Of a DNA stretch of 64,000 nt, positions 17,591-28,700 are shown piece by piece. The position numbers and the translations under genes are program-made. The stretch lies in the NCBI GenBank assembly GCA_028247315.1, contig JAOKFZ010000004.1:1-64000 (forward strand), written 5' to 3'. Within the stretch, counting starts at the first letter, position 1; each line of letters opens with the position of its first letter. The notes below the pieces were generated by a model. It saw nothing but the letters and a program-made list of their open reading frames with translations, had not been told where the DNA came from and did not search any database. This DNA is from Bacteroidia bacterium (GTDB lineage: Bacteria > Bacteroidota > Bacteroidia > NS11-12g > UBA9320).

Positions 17591-18154
17591 TTAAGCAGCT
17601 TCTGCTTCTACAGACTCTACCTCTGGTATCATTCTTTTTAACAGGTTTTCAATACCTGCTTTTAATGTAAGTGTACTGCTTGGGCATCCGCTACAAGAAC
17701 CTTTCATGGTAACCGTAACTATGCCTTCTTCAAAACTCTTGAAATCTATAGCACCCCCATCCATTTCTACGGCAGGCCTCACGTGGTCTTCCAATAGTTG
17801 TTTTATCTTGGTAACTACTTCCGACTCTTCTTGGTCTGTCAACGTTTCTTTGATTACGACTATTGGCTTTTCTGCCTCGAGGTAGTCCTGAACAAACTTC
17901 TTGAGCTCCGGAATTATATCAAACCACTCAACATCCGATTTTTTGGTAACAGATACGAAATTGTTCATTATGAACACTCCCTTCACAAAGTTATACCCGA
18001 ACAGCTCTTTGGCCATAGGACATTCATCTAACCCTTCATTGGTTCTAAAATCAATGCTATCATTGGGCAAAATCATCTTATTCGCCACGAATTTCATTGA
18101 CTCTGGATTGGGTGTTTTCTCTGAATAAACAGTTATGACGTCTTGTAATTCCAT
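17591..18154 (-). CDS. Nfu/NifU-type Fe-S scaffold or carrier protein
   Basis: A 187-residue iron-sulfur cluster delivery protein. The N-terminal Nfu_N domain (about 1-95, KTPNPESMKFVANK is characteristic) is followed by the C-terminal NifU domain with the cluster-binding C-x2-C (C154, C157, in CSGCPSS). The MDGGAIDF segment before it is typical. The architecture matches mitochondrial NFU1 and Bacteroidota Nfu. The helicase-nuclease upstream also appears to hold a 4Fe-4S cluster, but co-localisation may be incidental. Confidence 0.93.
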   Translation of the reverse strand: MELQDVITVYSEKTPNPESMKFVANKMILPNDSIDFRTNEGLDECPMAKELFGYNFVKGVFIMNNFVSVTKKSDVEWFDIIPELKKFVQDYLEAEKPIVVIKETLTDQEESEVVTKIKQLLEDHVRPAVEMDGGAIDFKSFEEGIVTVTMKGSCSGCPSSTLTLKAGIENLLKRMIPEVESVEAEAA

Positions 18155-18263
18155 GTTATTTGTAACGTTTCAAAAGTAACTATAGTTTTCATAGAATTCA
18201 AATTCTATTCTGTCATCTTTAGTCCATATCATCTGCCTTATCATGCTGCAGGTCTTTGGTACT

Positions 18264-21200
18264 TTACATTTTGTTATGCACGTAATACTTATTGAAAGTG
18301 CACCACTGGCATTCATCCTCCTCGCATCCTTTTTTGAACTCCAAATTCTGTATCTTAGCAAATGTTTCTTTGATTTGTTTTTTGACGAAGTCATACTCAT
18401 CATCATTGACCATAATTTTCACCTTTTTGTAGGTGTCTCCTTCTGGTTCTATGAAATCTATCTCACCCGAAATAACGGTAAGATTTTGCGTAGTATCACT
18501 TTCGATCAAAGCCTTATAAAACAGTACTTGCCTCCAATAATCTCCGCCTCTTCGTTTTTCAAAGTTGACCTCATCTGGATTGTCCTCCAGTACTACCGGC
18601 GGTTTTATTTTTTTGATGCCGTACTTTACCTGTCCAGTTTTAAAATCTACCACATGTGCCGTGCCTTCATTGACGACTACTTTATCTATCTGTCCGCGAA
18701 TAGGAACTCCATCTATTTCACAATTCTTAAGGAATAATTCGGTGTGTATCTCGCCTTCCCCATTCCAAGTAACAGCATATTCATCATAGTATTTGTTCAA
18801 AATATTAATCCCATAATATGTTCTCCTCTCGAGCCCTTCCTTGGTAAAAGCCTCTTTGCTGCTATCCATTGCAGCAGTAAAACGCTTTTTTATGAAATCC
18901 TTGGCTTCATCTGGATCTTGTAGCTCATCCAGTTTTTTGTATAGACCATCTAATGCATGATGTACCGCAGTGCCAAACGTGGAGCTTTCACCCTTTGCAG
19001 AGGGCACACGCAGTATGTTTTGGTAAAAGAATGCAACAGGGCATCTTAAGTAGCTATTCAGATTGGTAGCACTAAGTCGAAAATTCTCTACTTCCTTTAC
19101 TACAAAGTCTTGCTTCACTAGGTCAAGGTATTCCTCATTTCGATGGGTAAGCATAAAGTCGAAAAAGTGTAGTAAATCGTCTTCATTTGCCTCTTGTTTC
19201 TGAAAAAGTGCGGCTCCACTTTCTTCTAACTCCACCACAAATAAGCTCTTTGTTAAATCTTTATCTTTTTCATCCTTTAGAGCATAGCTAATTTCTATTC
19301 CTTTTCTAGCTCTTGTAAGGGCCACATAAAAGAGTCTTCTCGACTCCTCTATCGATGCTTTTTGAGGTTCTCCTGGCAATAGTAAATTAAGCTTGTAGGG
19401 GAGTGATTTATTGTCTTTTTCCCATTTCTTCTCCGTACAACCCATTACAAAAACGTAGTCATATTCTAGTCCTTTAGAACCGTGCACTGTCATTAGATTT
19501 ACCCCGTTAATACCGTGTATTATTTTGGTGAGTTTTAACCCCAGTTTATTTGATTTTAAGAGTGCTATTTTACGTAAAAATTCATTGAGCGACAAGTAGG
19601 GTTCGCGAGCTGTTTCCTCTTTCAAAAAATTGTAGTATGTCTTTAGGCACTGTATTTGAAAAGTAGCGTCTTTGGCAGACAATGCCCTAGCTACAAACCC
19701 AACCTTAGACATGATTCTCTCCACTACCGTTTGCAGCGTGACGTTGTGCATCTCTTTGATCCAAAACTCTATATCCTCTACAAAGCCCCTTAATTCCCTT
19801 TTTGCCTCTTTTTCAATATCCAACCCTACGGCAACTGTATTCAGCTGCTCTCGCCATCCAGCTTTCCTATTCTTTGCAATTACATTGCTTATTCTTGCTA
19901 TATCAAATGCCGATATATGTTTAAAGTTATGGTAATGCAAAATTTCGAACAGTAAATACTGACCCGTATCGAGATGTTTACTTTCTAAACTTAAGTATGT
20001 CAAAAAATTATTGAGCTGATGCACTAAAGGTACTTCCAGTACATCTTGCGTTTTGGCCACATTATAGCTTATGTCTTCTGCCTCCAGGTATTTTATGAGC
20101 TCCTCACTCTGGCGATGATTGCGGTACATTATACCCACATTACTGAGTGATACGCCATCTGCCGTTAGCTTTTTTAGTTTGGCTGTGATACTTACTATCT
20201 CCTGAAAAGTATTTGGATACTCTACCACTTTTAGAGCATTTGGTATTCCTGCTACATCTTTGTTAGATGCAGTTATCTCCTTGTTTAGATTCGGCACCTT
20301 CCCAACCAAGCGTTCGTCATTGTGCTTTATTATCGCATTGCTACCATCCAAAATGTTCTGGCTAGACCGATAGTTTTGATCCAATACAACCAGTTTTATT
20401 TCCTTTTCATATCGCTTATAAAACTCAAAAATATTTTCTACGTTGGCTCCTTGAAATTTATACACCGACTGGTCATCGTCTCCTACTACAAACACATTGG
20501 GGTTGTCCCAATAGTTGATAAGCGTATAGAGCAGTTCATTTTGTGCTCCATTGGTGTCTTGATACTCGTCTACCAAAAAATATTGATACATCTCCTGGTA
20601 CTTGAGCAGTAAATCATCATTTTCTTTTAACGCTGAGAGCACCCAGGTTATCATGTCGTTAAAATCGTAGCGTTTTCTCTTCGCCAGTTTAGCATCATAT
20701 GAATCTAAAAGTAAGGCTGCCTCTACTAACTTTTCCAATGGTTCTTTATCTGCACTGTATTTACGTAGGTTAACGTCTCCCTTTTGGTTTTCTCCTGACT
20801 TGCGTTTGTATAGATAGCTTTCATCATTGAGCATGTCTTCTAGCTTAGTCATAACTTTAGAACGAATATTCTCCGCTGTAAGATTATCTTTTTTCATTAG
20901 TCCAAAAAGTTTGAGCAGATTTCTCACATCATAGTAAATATCTCCTACATACCGCTTTATTTTGCTGCTATGTGAAAGCTCATCTATAATCTCTTTCATC
21001 ACCTCCAGCACTTCTAGCTCAGAGACAGGGTCTAAGTCTTGTATACCAAAAAGATCTTTGTTTTCTTGTATAACCGTATTGCAAAACCCGTGATAGGTAT
21101 ACACATTTACTTTGTAAGACTGAGAACCCATAAATTGGTTCAATCTTAGTCTCAGTGCAGTAGTGGCTGCTTCTGTAAAGGTAAGACACAGTATGTTTTC

Positions 21201-21362
21201 GGGGCTAGTATCAGTGTTTTTTACAATACTTGCAACGCGAGCTCCTAGCACTTGTGTTTTGCCCGTTCCGGGCCCCGCTACTACCATTACAGAACCCTCT
21301 ATGGTATCTACTGCTTTTCGTTGATTTGGGTTCAGTTTACTGTATACTTCTTCAAATGTCAT
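18264..21362 (-). CDS. UvrD/PcrA-like helicase fused to a RecB-type nuclease (AddAB-like single chain)
   Basis: A 1032-residue SF1A DNA helicase with a C-terminal PD-(D/E)XK nuclease. Helicase motifs: Walker A AGPGTGKT (29-36), motif II VDEYQDTNGAQNELL, motif III GDDDQSVYKFQGA, motif V VHGSKGLEYDYVFV, and VALTRARKG near the end of the motor. The nuclease part has HALDGLY, an internal acidic region, and VVDFKTGQ near residue 905. Four cysteines fit an AddB/Cas4-style 4Fe-4S clamp: one in YLRCP (about 774) and three in CEEDECQWC (about 1010-1018). The likely role is recombinational repair or end resection, or possibly defence. It is monocistronic. The nearest named relatives are hard to choose between UvrD with a nuclease tail and AddA. 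Confidence 0.85.
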   Translation of the reverse strand: MTFEEVYSKLNPNQRKAVDTIEGSVMVVAGPGTGKTQVLGARVASIVKNTDTSPENILCLTFTEAATTALRLRLNQFMGSQSYKVNVYTYHGFCNTVIQENKDLFGIQDLDPVSELEVLEVMKEIIDELSHSSKIKRYVGDIYYDVRNLLKLFGLMKKDNLTAENIRSKVMTKLEDMLNDESYLYKRKSGENQKGDVNLRKYSADKEPLEKLVEAALLLDSYDAKLAKRKRYDFNDMITWVLSALKENDDLLLKYQEMYQYFLVDEYQDTNGAQNELLYTLINYWDNPNVFVVGDDDQSVYKFQGANVENIFEFYKRYEKEIKLVVLDQNYRSSQNILDGSNAIIKHNDERLVGKVPNLNKEITASNKDVAGIPNALKVVEYPNTFQEIVSITAKLKKLTADGVSLSNVGIMYRNHRQSEELIKYLEAEDISYNVAKTQDVLEVPLVHQLNNFLTYLSLESKHLDTGQYLLFEILHYHNFKHISAFDIARISNVIAKNRKAGWREQLNTVAVGLDIEKEAKRELRGFVEDIEFWIKEMHNVTLQTVVERIMSKVGFVARALSAKDATFQIQCLKTYYNFLKEETAREPYLSLNEFLRKIALLKSNKLGLKLTKIIHGINGVNLMTVHGSKGLEYDYVFVMGCTEKKWEKDNKSLPYKLNLLLPGEPQKASIEESRRLFYVALTRARKGIEISYALKDEKDKDLTKSLFVVELEESGAALFQKQEANEDDLLHFFDFMLTHRNEEYLDLVKQDFVVKEVENFRLSATNLNSYLRCPVAFFYQNILRVPSAKGESSTFGTAVHHALDGLYKKLDELQDPDEAKDFIKKRFTAAMDSSKEAFTKEGLERRTYYGINILNKYYDEYAVTWNGEGEIHTELFLKNCEIDGVPIRGQIDKVVVNEGTAHVVDFKTGQVKYGIKKIKPPVVLEDNPDEVNFEKRRGGDYWRQVLFYKALIESDTTQNLTVISGEIDFIEPEGDTYKKVKIMVNDDEYDFVKKQIKETFAKIQNLEFKKGCEEDECQWCTFNKYYVHNKM

Positions 21363-21488
21363 TGTCAGGGCAATATGGGTGTTTTTTTTTATTTGCTCGT
21401 AGCAATATTTAATTTAGCGAAAAAATGACACAAATTATTGCAACCTTTTAAGATATTTGTTTCTAATCTAATAGATAAATAGAATATA

Positions 21489-24400
21489 ATGAGAAAAAAC
21501 AATTACCTAATTAAATGCTTTATGTCATTGCTGCTTGTTTCTGCAGCAGGCTTTACTATGGCACAAACGTATTGTGCATCACAAGCAACTTCGCAATTTG
21601 ACTCCAAATGCGACCGTGTAGAATTAGCAGGAAACTCTGTTACTATAGACGCAAATTCTTCGGCTGCTGGATGCCAGCAGTACACAGACAATACATCACT
21701 TGCTGCGGCAGATTTATCTCCTGGAGGAGATTTTACAGTTACCGTAACACAAGGTACTTGTGGAGGTAACTATGGAAGAAGATCCAATGTATGGATAGAT
21801 TACAATAGAGATGGTGACTTTACAGATGCCGGCGAAATGCTCAGTGCTGGAAATGGATCTGGAACAAACGTTATCAATTTTACAGTGCCTTGTGCTGTGA
21901 ATGCTGGTGTTACTCGAATGCGAGTAAAGGTTGTAGAATCTACTGCGACATTAACAAACCCTTGCGGTAATTATACCTGGGGAGAAACAGAAGACTACTC
22001 TGTTCTACTTCTTGCACCTTCACCAGGTTTATCTTCTAGTTTCTTTGTTGCTGATACGGTATTTGTAGGTACGCTTACGGCCTTTATCAATAGCAATCAA
22101 GCTGGTTATATCTCCCACAACTGGACTATCGATGGCAATCAATACACCACTACAAACGCTGATTATGTTTTTGGTACGACCGGTACATATACCGCTAAAC
22201 TAGTAAGTGAAAATTGTAACGGTGTTGATTCTACTACAAAAGATATTGTGGTTATTAATCCTACAGCTCCTCCTGTTTCTGACTTTGTTTCAGACCGAAA
22301 TATTGTTGAGATTTTTGAAACTGTCAATCTGATAGATTTAAGTACCAACGGACCTACCTATTGGGATTGGGTTATCACAAACGGTGTAGATACCATCGAT
22401 GGTGACGATCAAGCTGCTCTTAGAGGCGGAAATCCACGTGTCAACCAAAATCCTGCTTTGCTTACAGGTAACTACGCCTCTGCTGTAGATGTAGGTACGT
22501 GGACAGTTACCCTTACTGCATCTAACGCTATTCCAGGTTCTGCTCCTGAAGTTAAAACCTCATATTTAACAGTACAACGTTCTAGTTACAATATGGGTAC
22601 CGCTACTGTGCTTCCTGCAGGTATCATCACTACGCCTAGTGGTGTGATATTTGATAAAGGTGGACCCAATGCTAATTACACCGCCCCTGAAACCAACGAA
22701 GCTCTTATTGCTCCATGTGGTGCTCAAAGCGTAACATTAGAATTTACGCAGTTTGTGGTGAATGCTAATGCAACTCTTAGAATATATGACGGCGTTAATG
22801 CTCTTGGTACTCCTATACACCCAGGTAACGGATACACACTAGGTAACGAACCTACTGGGCCTATTACTGCTTCTTCTGGTGCTATGTACCTACTGTGGAC
22901 AACCACTGCAGGTGCTACTACAGACGGGTTTGCAGCTAACTGGTCTTCTGTGGCCGGTACAGGGGCTACTCCTGTAGCTAATTATACATTGCCAAATACA
23001 ACCCTATATAACGCTGTTCCAGTAACATTTGAAAATACTTCCATAAATGCTGATGGCAACACGGATATTGAATGGACACTTACTGGACCAGAAAACGGTA
23101 CGTATGCCTCAAGAAATTTTGATTATACCTTCCTTTCTAATGGTACCTATAACCTTTCTCTTAAAGTAACTACCTGCGATAACCAAGTAAGTACTTCTAC
23201 ACAGTCCTTTATGGTAGTGTCTCCTACGACGCCTACTAATCTTGATTTCGTATCTGATAATCAAAGACCTTCTGTAGGTGACGCTGTTACTATGACCGCT
23301 ACTAGCGATAAAGCAAACAATTGGGTATGGTCTATTTTTCCGGTAACCGGATGGATAGCCGATGGCCGTCCGAATACATCTAATGTACGTTCATTTACCT
23401 TTAACCAACCAGGTGCGTATACCGTACAGTGTAGAGCATATAACTCTACCAACGAATTGGCCTCTGAAGCTACTGTTGTTAAAACAGCGTACATCATCGT
23501 AGTGGAACACTGTACTCCTATCATTGGTGTGACTACTTCTACGGACGTAGGTATTAGCTACTTTAGTCTTTCGGATCCTATATCTGGTGCGTCTTTCGAA
23601 AACAGCTCTGCTACAGGTGTAGCATACACAGACTACGCTGACCTGGGTGCTATTGACCTTAACTTTGGAGGTACATACACCTTCGAAATGAAAAGATCCA
23701 GTAATGTGAATGATATGTCTCGCAAAATGTGGATTGACTGGAACGTAGATGGTGACTTTGATGATGCAGGTGAAGAAGTAGCTGCTGAAGCTACCGGGAA
23801 CACCATGTCGTGGACAAGCTCTTTCAATGTTCCTGACGCTTCTACTGCGTTCGAAGCAACTACGAGAGCTCGTATTGGAGTATCCTATGATACAGATCCA
23901 AACGAAGCTTGTGGTGCATCTTCTAATCCAAACGCTAACCGTATTGGTGAGTTCGAAGACTACCTTATTCGTGTAGTAAACGATGGAGATGAACCGGCAA
24001 TTACACTAATAGATGCGGATACTGTATTCATAGAACAAAATGCTACTCCGCCTTACGTGGCTCTAGGGGCTACGGCACTAGATCCTTCTCAAGGTGACAT
24101 TACAGCTAATATTCTGATTACTTCTGACCTAGATCAGTCACTTGCCGGTGTATACTACGAAGTATACAACGCGATGGATGCATCAGGTAACCCTGCAAAA
24201 CCTGTTACTCGTGTGATATACGTTGTAGCTGACCAAACAGCTCCAGTTATTACGATCAACGGTTCAAATGATGTTACTATTGAAGTAGGTACTCCTTATG
24301 TAGATCTAGGTGCTACTGCTTTCGATAATAAAGAAGGTGACCTTACCGCAGCTATTGTAACTGCAGGTAATGTAGACGAAAATTTACTTGGTGTTTACAC

Positions 24401-25529
24401 TATTACATACAGCATACAAGATAACCAAGGCAACGCTTCTTCTGAAACACGTACTGTACGTGTAGTCGATACACAAGTGCCTATCATTGATAATGCGAGT
24501 GCTGATAAAGCAACTGCTTGTTGGACTGTAGAGGTACAACTTCAAAATATCTTTGCGGATATTACTACAGCTTCTGATAACTACAATAGCCTAGGTGGCG
24601 GCTTAACATTTACTGCTAGTCCTGCCTCTCCGCAAGGTGGTGCAGCTGTAGACACACGTTTCCAGGGTACTACCTCTGTTACCTATACCGCTACAGACGA
24701 AAGTGGTAACATCACTACACAGTGTGTTGACTATGTGGTAAGAGACTACGTTGCTCCAGAAATCAACTTACGTACACTTGATGTGGTAAACCATAGAGTA
24801 AATACGCCGTACACACCAATAAGTGCCACGGCCTCTGATAACTTATACTCAAGTACTCAGATCAGTTTAACTTCTAACTCTAATGTAGATGCTTATGTTC
24901 TGGGTACATACCAAGATACATACACTGCTACAGATGCAGCAGGTAACACAGCTACTAAAATTAGAACAGTAAATGTAATAGATGACTTAAGTCCAATCGT
25001 AAACGGTAAATCGGGTGGTTTGTTAAAAGTAGGTGTTGGTTCAAGTGTTGACGCACTCAACTACATTACCTTCACAGACAACTACGATGCTCCAGGTGAC
25101 TTATTGGCCAACCACATAATAGTATCTAACGATATCAACTTACAAGTAGCGGGTACGTATACTGCCGTATTTAGAACGGAAGACAACTCAGGTAATGTTT
25201 CTAATGACTTTCTATTATTGGTAGACGTAAAATACAACTATGCTGTAATCACCAACAGTGTAAGTGACATCAACCTAGAAGATTTACTGCGTGTTAATCC
25301 TAATCCAACTTCAGGTGACCTTAACATCAACGTAAACCTTCCTGAAAACGAAGTAATTAACCTTGCTGTCTTTAATACTATGGGCCAGCAAGTGGCTCTA
25401 GTACAAAATGGTAAAGCTCAAAATGGAACATTTAACGTAAGCCTTGCCAATCAAGCAAACGGTATATACTACGTTAAAATGAACGTTCAAGATAAAATTA
25501 TTACGAAAAAAATTGTTTTGAATAAATAA
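21489..25529 (+). CDS. Giant T9SS surface protein, copy 1 (GEVED head, PKD/CUB/Ig-like tail)
   Basis: A 1346-residue exported, probably cell-surface adhesin-like protein. Signal peptide 1-25. Residues about 27-174 are a GEVED domain (WIDYNRDGDFTDAGE and WGETEDYSV). From F185 on it is identical to the next gene: two PKD domains (about 186-365), a CUB-like domain (about 366-500, LRIYDG), two more PKD repeats, a second GEVED domain (WIDWNVDGDFDDAGEE, GEFEDY), several DUF5011/HYR-like Ig repeats (PYVDLGATAFDNKEGDLT is diagnostic), and a T9SS sorting domain at the end (VNPNPTSGDLNI, KKIVLNK). There is no catalytic domain, so binding or matrix building is likely. A terminator follows. Confidence 0.85.
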   Translation: MRKNNYLIKCFMSLLLVSAAGFTMAQTYCASQATSQFDSKCDRVELAGNSVTIDANSSAAGCQQYTDNTSLAAADLSPGGDFTVTVTQGTCGGNYGRRSNVWIDYNRDGDFTDAGEMLSAGNGSGTNVINFTVPCAVNAGVTRMRVKVVESTATLTNPCGNYTWGETEDYSVLLLAPSPGLSSSFFVADTVFVGTLTAFINSNQAGYISHNWTIDGNQYTTTNADYVFGTTGTYTAKLVSENCNGVDSTTKDIVVINPTAPPVSDFVSDRNIVEIFETVNLIDLSTNGPTYWDWVITNGVDTIDGDDQAALRGGNPRVNQNPALLTGNYASAVDVGTWTVTLTASNAIPGSAPEVKTSYLTVQRSSYNMGTATVLPAGIITTPSGVIFDKGGPNANYTAPETNEALIAPCGAQSVTLEFTQFVVNANATLRIYDGVNALGTPIHPGNGYTLGNEPTGPITASSGAMYLLWTTTAGATTDGFAANWSSVAGTGATPVANYTLPNTTLYNAVPVTFENTSINADGNTDIEWTLTGPENGTYASRNFDYTFLSNGTYNLSLKVTTCDNQVSTSTQSFMVVSPTTPTNLDFVSDNQRPSVGDAVTMTATSDKANNWVWSIFPVTGWIADGRPNTSNVRSFTFNQPGAYTVQCRAYNSTNELASEATVVKTAYIIVVEHCTPIIGVTTSTDVGISYFSLSDPISGASFENSSATGVAYTDYADLGAIDLNFGGTYTFEMKRSSNVNDMSRKMWIDWNVDGDFDDAGEEVAAEATGNTMSWTSSFNVPDASTAFEATTRARIGVSYDTDPNEACGASSNPNANRIGEFEDYLIRVVNDGDEPAITLIDADTVFIEQNATPPYVALGATALDPSQGDITANILITSDLDQSLAGVYYEVYNAMDASGNPAKPVTRVIYVVADQTAPVITINGSNDVTIEVGTPYVDLGATAFDNKEGDLTAAIVTAGNVDENLLGVYTITYSIQDNQGNASSETRTVRVVDTQVPIIDNASADKATACWTVEVQLQNIFADITTASDNYNSLGGGLTFTASPASPQGGAAVDTRFQGTTSVTYTATDESGNITTQCVDYVVRDYVAPEINLRTLDVVNHRVNTPYTPISATASDNLYSSTQISLTSNSNVDAYVLGTYQDTYTATDAAGNTATKIRTVNVIDDLSPIVNGKSGGLLKVGVGSSVDALNYITFTDNYDAPGDLLANHIIVSNDINLQVAGTYTAVFRTEDNSGNVSNDFLLLVDVKYNYAVITNSVSDINLEDLLRVNPNPTSGDLNINVNLPENEVINLAVFNTMGQQVALVQNGKAQNGTFNVSLANQANGIYYVKMNVQDKIITKKIVLNK

Positions 25530-25615
25530 GAATATTCCATTCTTACGCTAATATTGAAGGCCCAACGTTAGTTGGGCCTTTTTATTTTTACCTTTTTTGC
25601 AACCTTTCTAATACA
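22040..25615 (+). repeat. Direct tandem repeat unit A (3576 bp)
   Basis: Matches 26440-30015 at a constant offset of 4400 bp. By eye I found one difference: T at 25475 versus C at 29875, synonymous in Val. The unit runs from the end of the variable head to 86 bp past the stop codon, including the terminator. Confidence 0.93.
25557..25586 (+). terminator. Terminator of surface protein copy 1
   Basis: A perfect 10-bp stem AAGGCCCAAC/GTTGGGCCTT with loop gtta is followed by T-rich sequence. The same hairpin recurs at 29957-29986 as part of the repeat. Confidence 0.9.
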
Positions 25616-25682
25616 CTAGCTTTCAAGCATTACTATCAAAATATTTCAATTAATAATGTCATAATTTAAATTTATTGCGACT

Positions 25683-25717
25683 TTTGTGTCATATTAACGT
25701 CAAATTGTATAGATTTG
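25683..25717 (+). promoter_or_regulatory. Putative promoter of surface protein copy 2
   Basis: TTTG (25683-25686), 23-nt spacer, TAGATTTG (25710-25717), fitting the flavobacterial TTG-N17-23-TAnnTTTG pattern. It lies in the 144-bp unique segment between the two repeat units, 42 bp before the start codon. Confidence 0.5.
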
Positions 25718-25759
25718 AAATTAATTTTTTAATCGAAACGGCAACATAAACGATAACAC

Positions 25760-28700
25760 ATGACAAGAAACATTACATCACCAAATTCAAGCTTTCAACG
25801 ATTTTTAAGGAAAACCTTACTCTGCTTTGTAGCAGTGTTTTCTTTTACATTTAGCTCATCTGCCCAGTATTCAAACCCAGACGGTCATTACTACGGAGCA
25901 TGCTATACACGAACCGGAAATACCACCAGCTATGGTAGATACGCTGCAATAGACAATATACGTATTGAAGATGCATCCGGAAATGTGCTTTACAGCAAAT
26001 CAGGAGCAGGCAATCAGTGCCAATTAGTTAATACTGCTGGTTCTCACTATTATTTTGTCGAACCAACATCTGCTTTCTCATTGTCTGCAGGAGCAAATTA
26101 TACATTATACTTGACTACCACCAATCGATTAGGTACCAATGGATCAAGTGCTGGTATTTGGATGGACTTCAGTGGTAACTCAAACTTTGGTGACGCTGGA
26201 GATTTATTCATTGCACGTACAAATTTTCCGATCAATAATGAGCAAGCAATACCTTTCACCGTCCCTTGTGGTATATCAAACGGAGATTTTAGACTTCGCA
26301 TAAGAACTGACGATAGATATACAACGTGGCAAAAAAATCAGCATACAAATGGCGGAATTTTCAGTGCACCTACTTACGCATATGGAGAATCACACGATTA
26401 TACATTCACCCAAGGAACGCCAGCTGGATTAACTAGTAATTTCTTTGTTGCTGATACGGTATTTGTAGGTACGCTTACGGCCTTTATCAATAGCAATCAA
26501 GCTGGTTATATCTCCCACAACTGGACTATCGATGGCAATCAATACACCACTACAAACGCTGATTATGTTTTTGGTACGACCGGTACATATACCGCTAAAC
26601 TAGTAAGTGAAAATTGTAACGGTGTTGATTCTACTACAAAAGATATTGTGGTTATTAATCCTACAGCTCCTCCTGTTTCTGACTTTGTTTCAGACCGAAA
26701 TATTGTTGAGATTTTTGAAACTGTCAATCTGATAGATTTAAGTACCAACGGACCTACCTATTGGGATTGGGTTATCACAAACGGTGTAGATACCATCGAT
26801 GGTGACGATCAAGCTGCTCTTAGAGGCGGAAATCCACGTGTCAACCAAAATCCTGCTTTGCTTACAGGTAACTACGCCTCTGCTGTAGATGTAGGTACGT
26901 GGACAGTTACCCTTACTGCATCTAACGCTATTCCAGGTTCTGCTCCTGAAGTTAAAACCTCATATTTAACAGTACAACGTTCTAGTTACAATATGGGTAC
27001 CGCTACTGTGCTTCCTGCAGGTATCATCACTACGCCTAGTGGTGTGATATTTGATAAAGGTGGACCCAATGCTAATTACACCGCCCCTGAAACCAACGAA
27101 GCTCTTATTGCTCCATGTGGTGCTCAAAGCGTAACATTAGAATTTACGCAGTTTGTGGTGAATGCTAATGCAACTCTTAGAATATATGACGGCGTTAATG
27201 CTCTTGGTACTCCTATACACCCAGGTAACGGATACACACTAGGTAACGAACCTACTGGGCCTATTACTGCTTCTTCTGGTGCTATGTACCTACTGTGGAC
27301 AACCACTGCAGGTGCTACTACAGACGGGTTTGCAGCTAACTGGTCTTCTGTGGCCGGTACAGGGGCTACTCCTGTAGCTAATTATACATTGCCAAATACA
27401 ACCCTATATAACGCTGTTCCAGTAACATTTGAAAATACTTCCATAAATGCTGATGGCAACACGGATATTGAATGGACACTTACTGGACCAGAAAACGGTA
27501 CGTATGCCTCAAGAAATTTTGATTATACCTTCCTTTCTAATGGTACCTATAACCTTTCTCTTAAAGTAACTACCTGCGATAACCAAGTAAGTACTTCTAC
27601 ACAGTCCTTTATGGTAGTGTCTCCTACGACGCCTACTAATCTTGATTTCGTATCTGATAATCAAAGACCTTCTGTAGGTGACGCTGTTACTATGACCGCT
27701 ACTAGCGATAAAGCAAACAATTGGGTATGGTCTATTTTTCCGGTAACCGGATGGATAGCCGATGGCCGTCCGAATACATCTAATGTACGTTCATTTACCT
27801 TTAACCAACCAGGTGCGTATACCGTACAGTGTAGAGCATATAACTCTACCAACGAATTGGCCTCTGAAGCTACTGTTGTTAAAACAGCGTACATCATCGT
27901 AGTGGAACACTGTACTCCTATCATTGGTGTGACTACTTCTACGGACGTAGGTATTAGCTACTTTAGTCTTTCGGATCCTATATCTGGTGCGTCTTTCGAA
28001 AACAGCTCTGCTACAGGTGTAGCATACACAGACTACGCTGACCTGGGTGCTATTGACCTTAACTTTGGAGGTACATACACCTTCGAAATGAAAAGATCCA
28101 GTAATGTGAATGATATGTCTCGCAAAATGTGGATTGACTGGAACGTAGATGGTGACTTTGATGATGCAGGTGAAGAAGTAGCTGCTGAAGCTACCGGGAA
28201 CACCATGTCGTGGACAAGCTCTTTCAATGTTCCTGACGCTTCTACTGCGTTCGAAGCAACTACGAGAGCTCGTATTGGAGTATCCTATGATACAGATCCA
28301 AACGAAGCTTGTGGTGCATCTTCTAATCCAAACGCTAACCGTATTGGTGAGTTCGAAGACTACCTTATTCGTGTAGTAAACGATGGAGATGAACCGGCAA
28401 TTACACTAATAGATGCGGATACTGTATTCATAGAACAAAATGCTACTCCGCCTTACGTGGCTCTAGGGGCTACGGCACTAGATCCTTCTCAAGGTGACAT
28501 TACAGCTAATATTCTGATTACTTCTGACCTAGATCAGTCACTTGCCGGTGTATACTACGAAGTATACAACGCGATGGATGCATCAGGTAACCCTGCAAAA
28601 CCTGTTACTCGTGTGATATACGTTGTAGCTGACCAAACAGCTCCAGTTATTACGATCAACGGTTCAAATGATGTTACTATTGAAGTAGGTACTCCTTATG

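Noticed and set aside
18170-18406. Minus-strand open frame at the end of the helicase-nuclease
   Set aside because: It overlaps the real helicase C-terminus in another frame, has biased Met/Ser/Lys composition and no recognisable motif.
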